NCBI GenBank assembly: GCA_020747015.1
Contig: JAGTJM010000005.1
Span: 124,001-188,000, forward strand
Length of the DNA: 64,000 bases
Source of the DNA: Pyrenochaeta sp. MPI-SDFR-AT-0127
Lineage: Eukaryota > Ascomycota > Dothideomycetes > Pleosporales > Cucurbitariaceae
Direction of reading: 5' to 3'
A program made the position numbers and the translations under genes. The notes under the pieces were generated by a model. It saw nothing but the letters and a program-made list of their open reading frames with translations. It was not told the origin of the DNA and did no database searches. Below are positions 21,588-33,221 of the stretch, piece after piece. Position 1 is the stretch's first letter. Each line of letters begins with the position of its first letter.

Positions 21588-23842
21588 CTTGAAGATCCGA
21601 ACTCAAGATTTCGGTTAACAAGAAATGTTTAAGCACTTTTACTTTTTTCTTCAAGCCAGTGAGAGCGGATGAGGCACGCTTTTGTACCCGATCTCTCGCA
21701 GAGCTGAGCATCGATACATGATTATGGCTTACTCCTCGTGTGCCCCGACCAGACCTGTACGAAACAAAGTTGGCCAAGCGGCTTGGACGAGGATGCAAAT
21801 AGTAATGGCCTGCTCTAATAGAATCAAGACCGAAGCACGCGGTGGTAGGATGGGACATGTCGGCGGGATGGAAAGCTTGTGAGAATCATCGACCCGTATC
21901 CTGCGCCCCATCGATTCTGACGCTGCTACCACAAACCAACAATTGCCTGGTTAGGCAGAAAAGTGGTGCGAGGTGGAGGAAGCAAAAGCATGCGGCCAAT
22001 GTTGAAGCCACTCGGGATGTAATAGGCCCGTGCATGCATTAGCGTCAGATGTCCCCAACCCAATTTTAGGCTTCACGTCACTCCTCTCCGCCAACTCCAC
22101 TCAGTGACATTTGATGTCAGCCTTGATAGGCCCAACGTGTTAGGCTAAATAGTGATGCTTGCTCTACAGAATTCACTCCGGTCAGACCTCGAATGTTGAA
22201 CTAGCTGCTACCGTCAACAATCCGGGATTTTCGCTCGTGTCTGCCGCGAGCCGCAAGCTGGCGATTGAGGCTCTATTGGCTTCCCAAGTACCAGTCTTGG
22301 AGTTCGTTAGCTACCGTTCCCTCGGGATAAGTTCTTGGGTTGCATGAGGAATGCGGGCCATCACTAGTCCCTCGGACAGACAGGTTGACCTGGATGGTCA
22401 GGGTCTTCGTAGCTGTAGGTGCACCACATGAGCAGCAAGGCACGTCACACCAACTTCTGGACGGCGAGTACTCGCACATTGTTACCAGATTAACGAGGCC
22501 CCTGGACCCCAATCAGCTGAGACTGGCTCCAACTACCCTGTATCAGATCGGGTCGATTCGTACCACGTCGTTGTGCAGGGGTTAATGAAAATCGAACAGG
22601 CAGCATAAGCAGAGTCTTGTAAGTTACGTCGCTGCCTTGGTTTTCAGCTCTGTCTGTCTTCCTTGGTCGCAGTGCCGCCGGAATAATTGAAAAATCACTG
22701 AATTAAGAGACGCCGAATTGCCCGGGACTCTTTCACAGACACCGCGTCTACATATTGCTTTTACTTTGGTACCGCTAGCATGTGCCTATGCCAGCATGTG
22801 CCATTGAATGATTGGATGTGGATAACAATCCTCTTCCGTGCAATACCGTCTGGCTAAGCCACTTCTTTTGCATGTCAGATGTGTGTGTTCTCAGCCTCTA
22901 AGAAGTTTTGGGTCCCGGCTTCGTATACGCTTTTGAGACCGAGCACTGTGGGTTCGATCTCAGAGTGCCCGTCAATGCTACGTTCCACGTGAACTGGGCC
23001 GTTGCTAAACCATTCGCTAGGAAACACGAAGCCAACGCCTTAGTGGAGTTCTTACACTGCTTTCCAATAGATCGTGCATTTTGCAAGGACTGGTATCCGA
23101 CACAAGCTCGGCTAGGCCCGCCATCCAGGATAAAACCTAGCAGGGCGGGTGCCCACTCGCATGGTCCACTGCACCGAGCATCCTCTGAATGCAGGTAATG
23201 GGAGAGACTCGTGCCTTGTCTAAATGCTCATTTCTCAATAGAGAGCCTACCACACACAGTCATCTCCCACGGCCTCTGACGCCTTGCCTGGTTATTCCTC
23301 CAGCTGATACATGATTGTTGGCGTATCACTAGCATCCTTGGACCTCAGGCCTTGTAGTAATGCGCGCCACCAAATTGGCATGACATTCAACATAGTTTCT
23401 GCTATCTGTTGACGCCGGATCTGAGGTACCGTCGACCAAGAAGAAACTAGTTCTCTTTGATGCAGTATCCATTACCGCGGCGCCACAAAATTAAACAATC
23501 TATTCCTGTCTGTGTACGAATTAGCTGACGCTTCAGATTGAGCTAACGTATGGTCACAAGCCACGGATATCCGTATTATTGTCAGGATGTTGCGGGCTTG
23601 GCATATGCCTGAACATTCACCCTTGTGGGACCAAGAGTGTGACTGCCAAACTTTACCAGCGCATGTGCATTTGGCTCAGCCAAGGATGATATTACTATAA
23701 ATCACAGCCCAGGTCCAGCCTCCTGGTGCCCTGAACTGATTGACCCAGGGCATATCAGCACTCATTGGCCCAGGTAGTCGTCATTCGTTTGGGTCACATT
23801 GATCTCCCAATATCTCCTCGCAATTACATTTCTTTTTTAATT
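21588..23842. other. Gene-poor region upstream of the laccase (about 2.3 kb)
   Basis: There is no recognisable gene. An open stretch on + at 22908-23198 (VYAFETEHCGFDLRVPVN...) reads like protein but has no known family or splice partner. The last 150 bp contain ctataaatc at 23695-23703, a possible TATA element 140 bp before the laccase start. Confidence 0.4.
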
Positions 23843-25738
23843 ATGCTACTGTATAAATTAACCAGCTGGTTTTCTTTGGGGTCTCTGGCTCTTGCTGGAA
23901 CGATCCCACCGCAGGCTGAAGCGTTGCCACCTTCCCGCGTGCTTGTTGAGCGACAAGCGACCTCGGCTTCGCCCGTACCGGATGGACAATGCACGAACGG
24001 TCCTCGAACAAGAAATTGTTGGAGCAACGGCTACAGCATTGCTACTGACTTCGACGCCAAGTCGCCTCCGGATGGAGTCACAGTCACAGTAGGTGGTCAT
24101 GAATAATCATTTTTGATAGAAGCCGCTCACTTCAAGACAGTACGATCTTGAAATCTCAAACACAACAAGACCAAATCCAGATGGTAGTGGCGGGAACAGA
24201 CCTGTCATGCTCATCAATGGCGTTTATCCAGGACCTACCCTTCGAGTCAAATGGGGCGACACTGTCATCGTAAATGTTAAAAATAATCTACAGCACAACG
24301 GTACTGGCATCCACTGGCACGGTATTCGACAATTAAACTCTTGCCAGGGAGACGGAGTGCCAGGAGTCACGGAGTGCCCAATTGCTCCGGGCAAAACCCG
24401 CCAATACAAGTTTCGAGCAACACAGTTTGGAACGACTTGGTACCATTCTCATTGGTCTGCGCAGTACGGCGATGGTGTACTCGGTACTTTGATCATCGAT
24501 GGCCCGGCTACCGCGAACTATGACGAAGATCTCGGAACTTTGCCAATCACTGATTGGTACTACACTCCAGCTTTAACGTTGAACGAGGTTGCGCAACACT
24601 CTCTGACTGGTCCGCCAGTACCCGACAACATTCTCGTTAATGGAACCCATGTCAACAAAAACGGCGGCGGAAGCTACGCCAAGATGAACGTTGTCAAGGT
24701 ACGTACCATCTGCGCTAGAAGAAATCGATCTAATAATTTGCAAAGGGCAAGAAATATCGCATCCGGATCATCAACACTTCCGTCGACAATGTCTTTAGTG
24801 TATCCATGGATGGTCATCCGTTCCTTGTTCTTACCTCTGATTTTGTGCCCATCAAATCATGGGTGGCCACACAATTGACGCTTAATATCGGGCAACGCTA
24901 CGATGTAGTCATCAACGCCAACCAGACTGTTGACAACTACTGGTTCCGTGTATCGGTCGGCACGGCCTGCGGAAGAAACGACATTGTCGGCAAAGGCGTG
25001 CAGATTGGAGCTATCCTACACTACGATGGCGCATCCAATGCAAATCCGACATCAACGACCACCGAAACTATGAGAACTACATGTAACGACGAATCCACAG
25101 CCAATCTTGTCCCATTTGTACCTAACACCGTCCCATCTTCTGTTGTCGGCAGCACAGGGAGAATGGACTTGAATCACTTCTCCGACCCGTCCAAGAGCAA
25201 CCTGTTCCGCTGGCTCATCGACGGCACCCCCCACATTGTCGACTGGAACAACCCCACGCTGGAAACCGTGCTCGACGACTCGTCAAACTTCCCGCCAAAC
25301 TCAAACATCAAGGAGATGAACACGGACGGCTGGTACCTCTGGTGGATCCAATCTGTCGCTACTATCCGTCTCCCCCACCCCATCCACCTCCACGGCCACG
25401 ACTTCTACATTGTCGGCACCGGCACCGGCGTCTGGGATGGCACCACGACGGGCCTCAAGTTTGATAATCCCACTCGTCGCGATACTGCCATGATGCCCGC
25501 GGGCGGGTACCTGCTCATGGCTTTCCCGGCCGACAATCCGGGCATGTGGATCATGCACTGTCACATTGCATGGCACGCCAGTCAGGGTCTGAGCGTGCAG
25601 TTTATGGAAAGGAGGGGCGAGATTAAGGGGAGAATTGGAGATACTTCAGAGTTCCGTAAGGGCTGTAGTGAGTGGGATGGGTATTGGTTTGAGGGGAATC
25701 CCGATAAACCGTATAATCAGACCGATTCGGGTATTTAG
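23843..25738 (+). CDS. Secreted laccase (multicopper oxidase)
   Basis: Three exons (23843-24088, 24141-24698, 24746-25738; introns of 52 and 47 nt) encode 598 residues. The start MLLYKLTSWFSLGSLALAG is a signal peptide. A propeptide-like stretch ending in VERQ comes before the mature protein. All four copper-ligand blocks are present: HWHG (140-143), WYHSH (182-186), HPIHLHGHDF (from about 479) and HCHIAWHASQGL (from about 539). The protein ends in NQTDSGI, close to the DSGL/DSGI C-terminal plug of ascomycete laccases. Several N-glycosylation sites are visible. The reaction is oxidation of phenols with reduction of oxygen to water, with roles in lignin or phenolic turnover and in pigment formation. 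Large non-coding flanks separate it from its neighbours. Confidence 0.95.
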
Positions 25739-26254
25739 ATCTGGATCTGGCGAATATTTGGTGTTTCAAGTGGGTCTTTTTTTAAGGCTGAACACGCTTG
25801 GTTGGTGTTTTGATGAATCTTCGCTTCTTCGGTTACATATATAGGGTGTAGAATCACCGTTTTCTTGGAATAAATATTGCTTCGTCAGTCGCCTTCAAAA
25901 ACCTACATGTCAATCAAGTACCAATGGATGTTGAGCAAATGAGTAGATACTGCGATGAAATCTATTCATGCAGGCCATAGATATGTAATATAAGCGGATC
26001 TACCGCCGACCCCAAAACTATAAGCAACCCAAGGTATCGATCATGCCACTTCGCCAGCCAACCACAGTGCCCCCTATCGCAACGCCTCGTGCCCAAATCC
26101 TCTCCAAAAGTAACAACAGTCGACACCATTTATACCAGACCTAGCCCTGACTCCAAGTCATCGTCGAAACTATATTAACACCTCACGTTTATGCCTAACC
26201 AAACGCCGAAATCTAATCGCTGATATGCTGAAATCGTAATGCTCATGGATGCTC
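25739..26254. other. Intergenic between convergent laccase and sirtuin genes
   Basis: This contains the 3' regions of two convergent genes. No coding region was recognised. Confidence 0.6.
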
Positions 26255-27880
26255 CTAGTATGCTCCGTTTTTGACTTCGCTTTGAAGCTCGTTTCTGACC
26301 CCATTTGTGGTGGTTGGCACTAGGCTGCGGACTTTGATGCCGAATGTGTGTTCGACGTCATCGATAGTGTTGACCTCCATCTGCTGGCCTTCAGGTATCA
26401 TCTTGTGCTTGAGCTCCCAACCTGCGCGGCGGGCAAGTTCGGCAACAATGACATCGCAGTCGCCGAGAAGATTGATATCAAAGTTAATATGGTGAATAGG
26501 CTGCAGCCAAGTCAGTCAGGAGAAGTGTGGCAGAAAAAAGTAAACTTACGTCTCGCGAAATATAAATCTGCGGCACATTGCGCGGCAAGAAGTTTGGTAT
26601 TTCCGAAACGGGAGCGACCTTCATACTTGTGCCCATGACAATAACAAGGTCTACCTTGTCCTTATCTACGTCCTTTAGCCGGTCGAAGAAGTCATTGGGC
26701 AGCGCTTCGCCGAAAAAGGTGATATCTGGCTTCATGATGCCCGGCTGAGGAATATCGTAAGCGCCGTCCGACTCCGAGTCCTCATCGCTTGAGCGCTTCT
26801 TCCTGCTGCCGTTTCCGTTGGACGCTCGTTTGCGCTTCTTGCCTGGCTGTTGTGCCGCAATCTCTGCAACACACAGCTTGCACTCGGCGGGCTTTTGTGC
26901 ACGGACAGAGTCGAAGATGTCCTCGCCTGGGACTTTGTACTTGCATTTGCGACATGTTGCGCTCGCCCACGAGCCATGGCATTGAATTAGCTTCTCCTTG
27001 CGTATCCCGGCGTGTGCTTCCACGTTGTCGATATTCTGGGTATAGTTTGTGAGCAGCTTGTCCTTGTCCTGCAGCAGTCGGATAAACTCGTGCGTGGGCG
27101 TCCACTTGTCAAGGTCGGGTATGATGTCGCCGGCGAGTGCGTAGAAGGTTCGCGCATCTTCGTCAAAATTGCGAATGTCAAAGACCTGCTCTGGCTCGTC
27201 GTAGCCCATCTGCAGCAGGCGCGAGTAGAAGCCGGTGTTCTTGGAGCGGAAGTCGGGTATACCGAGGCTCGTAGAGATGCCCGCGCCGGTGATGACCATG
27301 ATGTTCTTGCGCTCCAGCAGCAGCTTTGCCGCGTCGTCGATGGTCTTGTATTGCTCCAATCGCGGTCGCTTGTTCAATTCGCGATTTATGGCCAGGCCAA
27401 GCAGCTGGTAAAAGTGTTCGTCTGGGGCCTCGTCGAGAAACTTTGGTATCCGGACGCCAAAGGCGGTACACAGTTTGCGGGCCGTCATCTTCTCGCTGGT
27501 AATGTTTTCCATGACGAATTGGCTTGCCCCGACCTCATGCAGCCTCTGGCGCAGTCGACGAGCCTCGTCGGCAGTACACGTTTCAGTGCCTACGTGATTG
27601 TCAGTTGCTGGTGTTGGATGCCACATTGTGGGGCGACAATCTCACCGTCGCTGGAGTATTCAAATGCCTCGACCTCGTCCAGAATCTCCTCGTACAGCGA
27701 GGCCGAGTCCCAGACGCCGCCCTCGTCCTGGTCGTCGTCCCCAGCGCCATTCACGTCTTCGTCGTCCGGGTGCGCCGTGGCGGGCTCAGCGGGGGGCTCA
27801 GGCTTGATGCCCAGCGACGGCTGCGGCGGCACGGCGGCTTCTTGGACGGCGACGGGTCCCTCGTAGGCGTGGGCAGCCAT
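26255..27880 (-). CDS. Class I sirtuin, NAD-dependent protein deacetylase (Sir2/Hst1/SIRT1 type)
   Basis: Three exons (27646-27880, 26550-27589, 26255-26500; introns 27590-27645 and 26501-26549) give 506 residues. A Met at 27901 would add seven. The N-terminus is acidic (DDEDVNGAGDDDQDEGG) and followed by an alpha-helical block. The catalytic core shows GAGIS, GIPDFRS, FYSRLL, TQNID and the active-site His in QCHGSW. Zinc ligands are CRKC and CKLC. Directly after the second CxxC comes a basic/acidic insert (GKKRKR..., DEDSESD) that looks like a nuclear localisation and CK2 region. Splicing adds PIHHINFDINLLGDCDVIVAE, restoring the Rossmann end of the fold, instead of the short read-through tail. 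It removes acyl groups from histone lysines and is likely involved in heterochromatic and subtelomeric silencing. It diverges from the F-box gene. Confidence 0.93.
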
Positions 27881-28413
27881 GGTGTCGTCTCCCGCGCGCA
27901 CTCGCCGTCGGTTGTGTTACTGGACGGGTCTCAGGGCGAGAAAGGTGGTCCGACGGGCGAGAGTGGCCAAAAGGGCGCTAGCCGCTTGTGGCCGGGGCGG
28001 AGGTAGGCGCATGCTGATTGCTCCAGACTGTGAATTCTCCACCCGGGCGTCCTCGGGGGGCGGCGGAAGTGCGCAGTGAGTGACTTGTCGCTGCGACCGC
28101 TGCTCGCCAATCTTCCACCGCACCACGCTATCGACTCGATCCAGTTGCGTGATCGTGGTCCCAGATGGATGCAATGCCGGCATGCAGCCACCCGTCCGCC
28201 AGGCAAATCAGCGTGCAGACTCAGGAGGTTCGGCTTCCCGACATGCAAGCTGGCGGATACACCGCTGTACCGCAGCCCGTCTCCTTGTCGCTTTTTCAAC
28301 ATGTCGCGAGATATAATAAGCCGCCCGACGCCCGCCACGCCAGGCTTCGCACACGGTAGGTGGTTGATGTTGATGTTCTTCTTCTTCAGTCGCTCCTTCT
28401 CTTCTGCAAACAC
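27881..28413. other. Divergent promoter, sirtuin and F-box genes
   Basis: A GC-rich, C/T-tract-containing 533-bp region lies between two divergent starts. No coding region was recognised. Confidence 0.5.
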
Positions 28414-29464
28414 ATGGCCGCGTCGTTCCTTCTCCACGGATCGACCCCGCGGATGGCCCACCCCCTACCCACCGCTGCCGCCCACAAACCACAGCCCCTT
28501 GTGCGACCAGCACCATACCAAGCCCTGCCCCCGCTGGCCCATCGCTCTGCCTCGCCCCTCCCTGCTCCATCGTGTCTGCCCTCGCAAAGCAGACTGGAGA
28601 CGTTGCCCGTAGAAATCATCAACCAGATTCTGTCCTATCTCACGCATCCTCGCTCTCGCCTTCCCGGCCTCAGTGAAGCCCAGAGCGCACATGACTTTCC
28701 CAAGCAGGCCAAATCAGACATCAAGAGCAAGGAGAGCCTGATCAAGCCCCCAGACAGCCGTCGCTGGGCGGCAGATTTGTTTTCATGCCACCTGCTCCAC
28801 CACCCTTTCCACACGCTGTCCTTGACCTCGAGACGCTGCCATGAGCTGGTCGAAAGCTACTGCTCCCACTTGGTGCGCTCCTGCAACAGCACCATGTTCA
28901 ACCTCCCCTTTGCGGCCCTCGACAAATTCGGCACAAAGTGTGTCTATCCTGACATGAGTGGCATCGTCTACCGGCGGCTGTGGCTTCAGCACGCGCCCAG
29001 AAAGTGCATTTATTGCTACGCGGTGCTGGACTGCTACCCTTTCCCGCTGTTGAAGCGAGTGTTGGCGGCATGTCAAGACTGCTTCTACCGGCAGGCCCTG
29101 GTAAGTGAAATGCCAGCGACCACTCAACGAAGCTAATCATGGGTGACAACAATAGACCATCGACGAAGTCGAGTGCCAATACCACATCTCACGCACCACT
29201 GTCATTGCTTCTCCATATATCAGAGGCGATCCAGGCTTCTTCTGGGTCCTGCGCATCGACGTCGAAGCTCTTGCCTTGCAGCTTTACGGCACGAGGGCGT
29301 TTCACACCGCTCGTCTTGAGCAGATGGGCAAGCCGTGTTCCATCTGTGCCTTCACCAGATTCTCCCCCGCTGACAGTCGAGTCACCAAACCCAAGTCAAC
29401 ACAAAAGCCTCTTCGTCGACTCGCCAGCCAGAGGAAGAAATCTAGCAAGCGGCTGGCGCATTGA
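28414..29464 (+). CDS. F-box protein
   Basis: Two exons (to 29100 and from 29156; intron 29101-29155, GTAAGT...AATAG) are joined in frame. The start is uncertain: Met codons at 28360, 28414 and 28453 are in frame, and the text up to SRLETLPVEI is low-complexity Pro/Ala. An F-box follows (LETLPVEIINQILSYL ... SLTSRRCHELVE), split by a charged insert of about 45 residues. After it comes a Cys-containing segment (PRKCIYCYAVLDCYPFPLL, ACQDCFYRQAL) that may bind zinc. Exon 2 continues TIDEVECQYHISRTTVIASP and ends in a basic tail (RLASQRKKSSKRLAH). F-box proteins recruit substrates to SCF ubiquitin ligases; the substrate here is unknown. Length from 28414 is about 331 residues. Confidence 0.72.
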
Positions 29465-29870
29465 TGACGATTACCATCAAATCTGTCAAGAGCGAAGCAT
29501 AACTCATTTTCTTCTGAAGAGCTGGTCTCATGGTTTATCGCATTCTCACTAACTTCATACCACGACCTTATGTCTGTCGATTACCCACCTGTGGATGTCC
29601 CTATTCTACCGTCCTTAGACTTGCATTACATTTTGGGCTTTGACACAATTACAAAAGCTTCTGCATGATTTCACGACATAATGCTCCCACTCATGGTTTT
29701 CGCTTAGGCGTTCTGAGTAAGTTTTCTTATAGTCCTGCGAGTAAGAAAAGCAAATACCTTGACGACTTTTTGTCTTTAGACTTGGAAATGTGTTTTGTAG
29801 CATCCTTTCATTAATTGTACAGTGTGATAATTTACTGCAGCTAGCTATGGTTAAGAAACTGATTCTCTAC
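29465..29870. other. Intergenic, F-box to aldo-keto reductase
   Basis: This is the 3' region of two convergent genes. Nothing further was recognised. Confidence 0.6.
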
Positions 29871-30969
29871 TTAATTCTTCTTGCCATCAAGATCCTTATA
29901 GAAAGTCCATCCAAACGACCCCGACGGATCGTTGAATCGAATCTTCTTGTCAATGCTATCAATCTTCTTAACATCCTCTTGCGGCAGCTTAAAGTCACCC
30001 TCGATATTCGACTTGATCCGAGACTCGGTCTTGCTCTTGGGAATAACAGAGTGTCCCTTTGCAATACCCCATGCCAATGCAACCTGAGCACCAGTCTTAC
30101 CGTGCTTCTTGCCAATCTCAACAAGCACCGGGTCATCCATCAACTTGCCCATTCCCTTGCCGGAGTCGTAGATCTCGTTCTGGTTGCCAAAGGGTGAGTA
30201 CTGCGTTACATGGATGCCTTTTTGTTTGTGGAACTCGGTAAATGAGTTTTGCTGCAGATATGGATGTAGTTCCATCTGATGAACGGCCGGCACGACATTA
30301 GTTTCCTGAATCAAGCGCTCGAGCTCCGCTTTGCTGAAGTTTGACACGCCAATCGCCTTTGTCTTGCCTGATTCCAGGCATTTCTCCATCGCCTTGTATG
30401 TGTCGACATAGTCTGAGTCGCCCGTCTTGGTCTTGCCGTCCTTGTCTTTGGGAAACATTTCGTCGCTCCGTGCAAATGGTGACGGCCAGTGCATTAGATA
30501 GAGATCAATGTAGTCAGTACCGAGATCCTTGAGCGAAGCATCGAGTGCTTTCACGACATCGTCGGGATGGTGTGAGTTGTTCCATAGCTTGGTTGTGATG
30601 AACAGCTCGGACCGATCGATGCCCGACTTCTTAATGGCATTGCCGACGGCGGCTTCGGTGCCGTAAATGCGCGCTGTGTCGATGTGGCGGTAGCCCGTCT
30701 TCAATGCGATTGTGACTGCTCTGTGCACACATTGTTATCATACACCTTCGTGAATACCAGCTTGCCCATGCTTACGGCTCCTGAGCTTCCTTATCCTGCC
30801 AAGTGCCAAAGCCAATGACAGGGATTTGAGCGCCCGTGTTGAGCTTGAATGTAGTACCGTTATGAGCCATTCTGAATTGTTGTGCTCGTGGTTGAATTTG
30901 ACGAGAAATCTGTGATAATCTAGTTGCTGAAGAGGTGCGTAGAGATCGAGAAGCAGAAGATGCAAACAT
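29871..30969 (-). CDS. Aldo-keto reductase (Gcy1-like), possibly dual-targeted
   Basis: Two exons (30776-30969 and 29871-30720; intron 30721-30775) are joined as GTWQDKEAQEP / AVTIALKTGYRHIDTA. The AKR landmarks are present: GFGTWQ, the HIDTARIYGTE block with catalytic D and Y, the lysine in ITTKLWN, the LYLMHWP His, GVSNFS, and the nicotinamide-pocket block SVIPKSKTESRIKSN. The enzyme reduces aldehydes or ketones with NADPH. Two starts are possible. From the Met at 30870 the protein is 314 residues and begins like cytosolic Gcy1-type enzymes (MAHNGTTFKLNTGAQIP). From the Met at 30969 it gains 33 residues rich in Ser and Arg without acids (MFASSASRSLRTSSATRL), which looks like a mitochondrial presequence. 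Confidence 0.92.
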
Positions 30970-32462
30970 GTTGAAATATGGTAGGCTTAATTGTGGCTCC
31001 AAGACGTATTTGCCTTCAGTTAGTAAGGTACTCGTAGTCGAACACCGTCATGGCGACGTTTCTGCGCTATTTGGTGGACATCGATGACGTTACAGGGTCC
31101 GCTCAAAGCCTTTCGCGATGGCGGAAGTAGCTCCATAGCGGCAAATACAACGGAATGTGCGCAGATCGTCAGAAAGCAAACAAGTGACAGACACTTACCT
31201 CAAAAGTAACCTAACTAACCCCGCTTCTGCTATTAAACATAAGCTCCAATAGTATTGAACAAATAGTAACTAAGCTATCCCAAGCTTCACAACATCGCCA
31301 GAATAATCGAAGCCAGAACATGTCCTTGCATTTCTTCGAATCATTGCAGTATATTCAACATCCATCACAAGTCGTGCACAACACGAACTAACGTCAGAGC
31401 AATGACATCCAACACGACAAGATGCCTCAAGTCAACCTTGATACAGCCCCCATCCTCCTTGAATTTTTTTCTCGGTCCTACTCTACATAACATCCTACTC
31501 ACTCTCGATCCTTCCGGCCCATGCACACGAGGTTTTCCCCTCTGATCTACAGCCAAACACAAACGTTCCTTTCATTTGCCACTAGCGTTTCATGAGCACC
31601 ATGTCAAGCTTGAGATCTGGGGGCCATCCCCACGGTTATAGCCCGAATCGCAAGGCTAACGCCCCGACGCTAAACCCAATCTGCACTAGTACTTCACAGC
31701 CCCAACGATCCTGATTTCTACTTTTATCACTGCCAAGAGAACCTTCAAGGAGCTTTTGAGGCTTCGCGAGGCTGCACGCCTACTCGGTGGTTTTCGGGCC
31801 AGTAGCATTGCGAGAACGAAAGCTTCGTTTCAAGGACCCGTTGTGAGGGCCAGGGTCGACAATGGCTTGCAGCCATAGGCGCTGCAGGTTATGGTAGGAG
31901 ATTTATTATTTGGAGTAACGCTAAACACTCAGCCTCCTGTCCAGGGTCGCGCATGTACACCCAATGGTGAACACGATCGTCTCTCGAAACCGGTTGGAAA
32001 TGCTGATCGGCCTATGATGGCTGACTGGCTGAAATGTTCCTGCGTTCTACAAAGAGTACATGACGTGTGGGGAAGGCAGATCCTTGCCGAGATCGTGCTG
32101 TGAGTCTAAACTTAGTATTCAACTTCATCCCAAATGACATGGAATGCACCGAGTCAACCTTGTGGGGACAGGGACTTCCTGGGTGTGAGGCTTATGGAAG
32201 CCTTATTCTGGAAGGGTGGAGAAACGGTGTTGGGTGAGGTACACGAACGACGTAGCTCACGATACTGTGCAAGACAACTGTGATGGGACGCCTGAAAGGA
32301 GGATAGAGTGTATAAGTACTTGCGCCTTGGTGGATGGAAAGTATTCTCATCAGCATCAGCAACTCTTCAGCACTTCAAAGCCTCCAACTCGCAATCAATT
32401 TTTTGCCAATTCATCTTATCATCTTCCCTTTCCATAACCCGTCTCCCTCAATCTCTTTCACC
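30970..32462. other. Intergenic (1.5 kb)
   Basis: No coding region was recognised. A probable TATA element (tataagta) starts at 32311, followed by CT-rich tracts before the secreted-protein start at 32463, a normal fungal promoter arrangement. Confidence 0.5.
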
Positions 32463-33221
32463 ATGTTCAAGAAGTCAATCCTCATTGGCGGCACCTGCCT
32501 CGTTGCAGCTATGAGCTACGTGATCAAGCGAGATATCGACATGTGGACGAACCCCAATGGCGGCAACACCAGAGTCGGGTACAGCTCGGAGATGATCAAT
32601 TTCGGCACCGCACCGCCGTGGTACATCCTCGACACACTAAAGGAGCACTGCGACATCATGTCCTGTGACGATTCGTGGACATACGATACTGCTCGTGTCG
32701 ACTCAAGGCGCGAGAGGCAGAAGGGTGTCATCACGGTCAAAGCTACAACCGCCACATATCAGGAATGGGCGAAGAATGGTCTCGTTGAGGTGCTTAAGAC
32801 AACGAGCAGCAAGGCCTAGTAAGTATCTCCTCCATTGTCCCTTACTACGAGTTCTCCGTTCTTGCAACCCTGCCTCAACCCCTTTTTTATTGCCACTAAT
32901 CACCCACCTAGCTCCGTCGAAAAGAAAACCTATATCAGCAACCCTTGCTACGGTACCGCCTGCCAGACAACGCCCTCCAAGTCGGTCACAATCGATGAGT
33001 ACAAGGCTCCCCGCCGCTACGCCATCCGCTCCGAGGACAAAGACGGTGCCGTCATCCACGTCATCAATGTCGAAATCGACGTCACATGGATCGATGAGCT
33101 TGCAAATGCTTGTGACGAGTACCTTGGCGCCATTGTGGACGCAGGCACTGGTATCGCAGGCGCAGTCAATGCATGGTTGGGAGCCGGCTTTGGGCTCGCC
33201 AAGTTGGCTTGCTTGGCTTAA
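32463..33221 (+). CDS. Small secreted orphan protein (candidate effector)
   Basis: Two exons (32463-32818 and 32912-33221; intron 32819-32911, GTAAGT...CCTAG) encode 221 residues. The start MFKKSILIGGTCLVAAMSYV is a signal peptide, followed at once by KR, a Kex2-type site. The mature part is about 198 residues with Cys in EHCDIMSCDD, NPCYGTACQTT, NACDEY and near the end LACLA. A charged middle (DSRRERQK) separates two halves. The C-terminus is glycine/alanine-rich and hydrophobic (DAGTGIAGAVNAWLGAGFG). I do not recognise the family. Small size, export signal, even Cys spacing and strong TATA-driven promoter are features shared by many secreted effectors and antimicrobial proteins of fungi; that role is inference. 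The frame-1 stop at 32818 is removed by splicing. Confidence 0.72.

Noticed and set aside
22940..22990. tRNA-like ggttcgatctc segment
   Set aside because: The flanking T-stem and acceptor stem do not pair, so it is not a tRNA.
16881..23842. Transposon or LTR element in the gene-poor tract
   Set aside because: No transposase, reverse transcriptase or terminal repeats were seen by eye.
26789..27866. Plus-strand ORFs over the sirtuin region
   Set aside because: They are antisense shadows of a well-supported conserved gene.
27590..27901. Separate small acidic gene upstream of the sirtuin
   Set aside because: It is exon 1 of the sirtuin, joined by intron 27590-27645.
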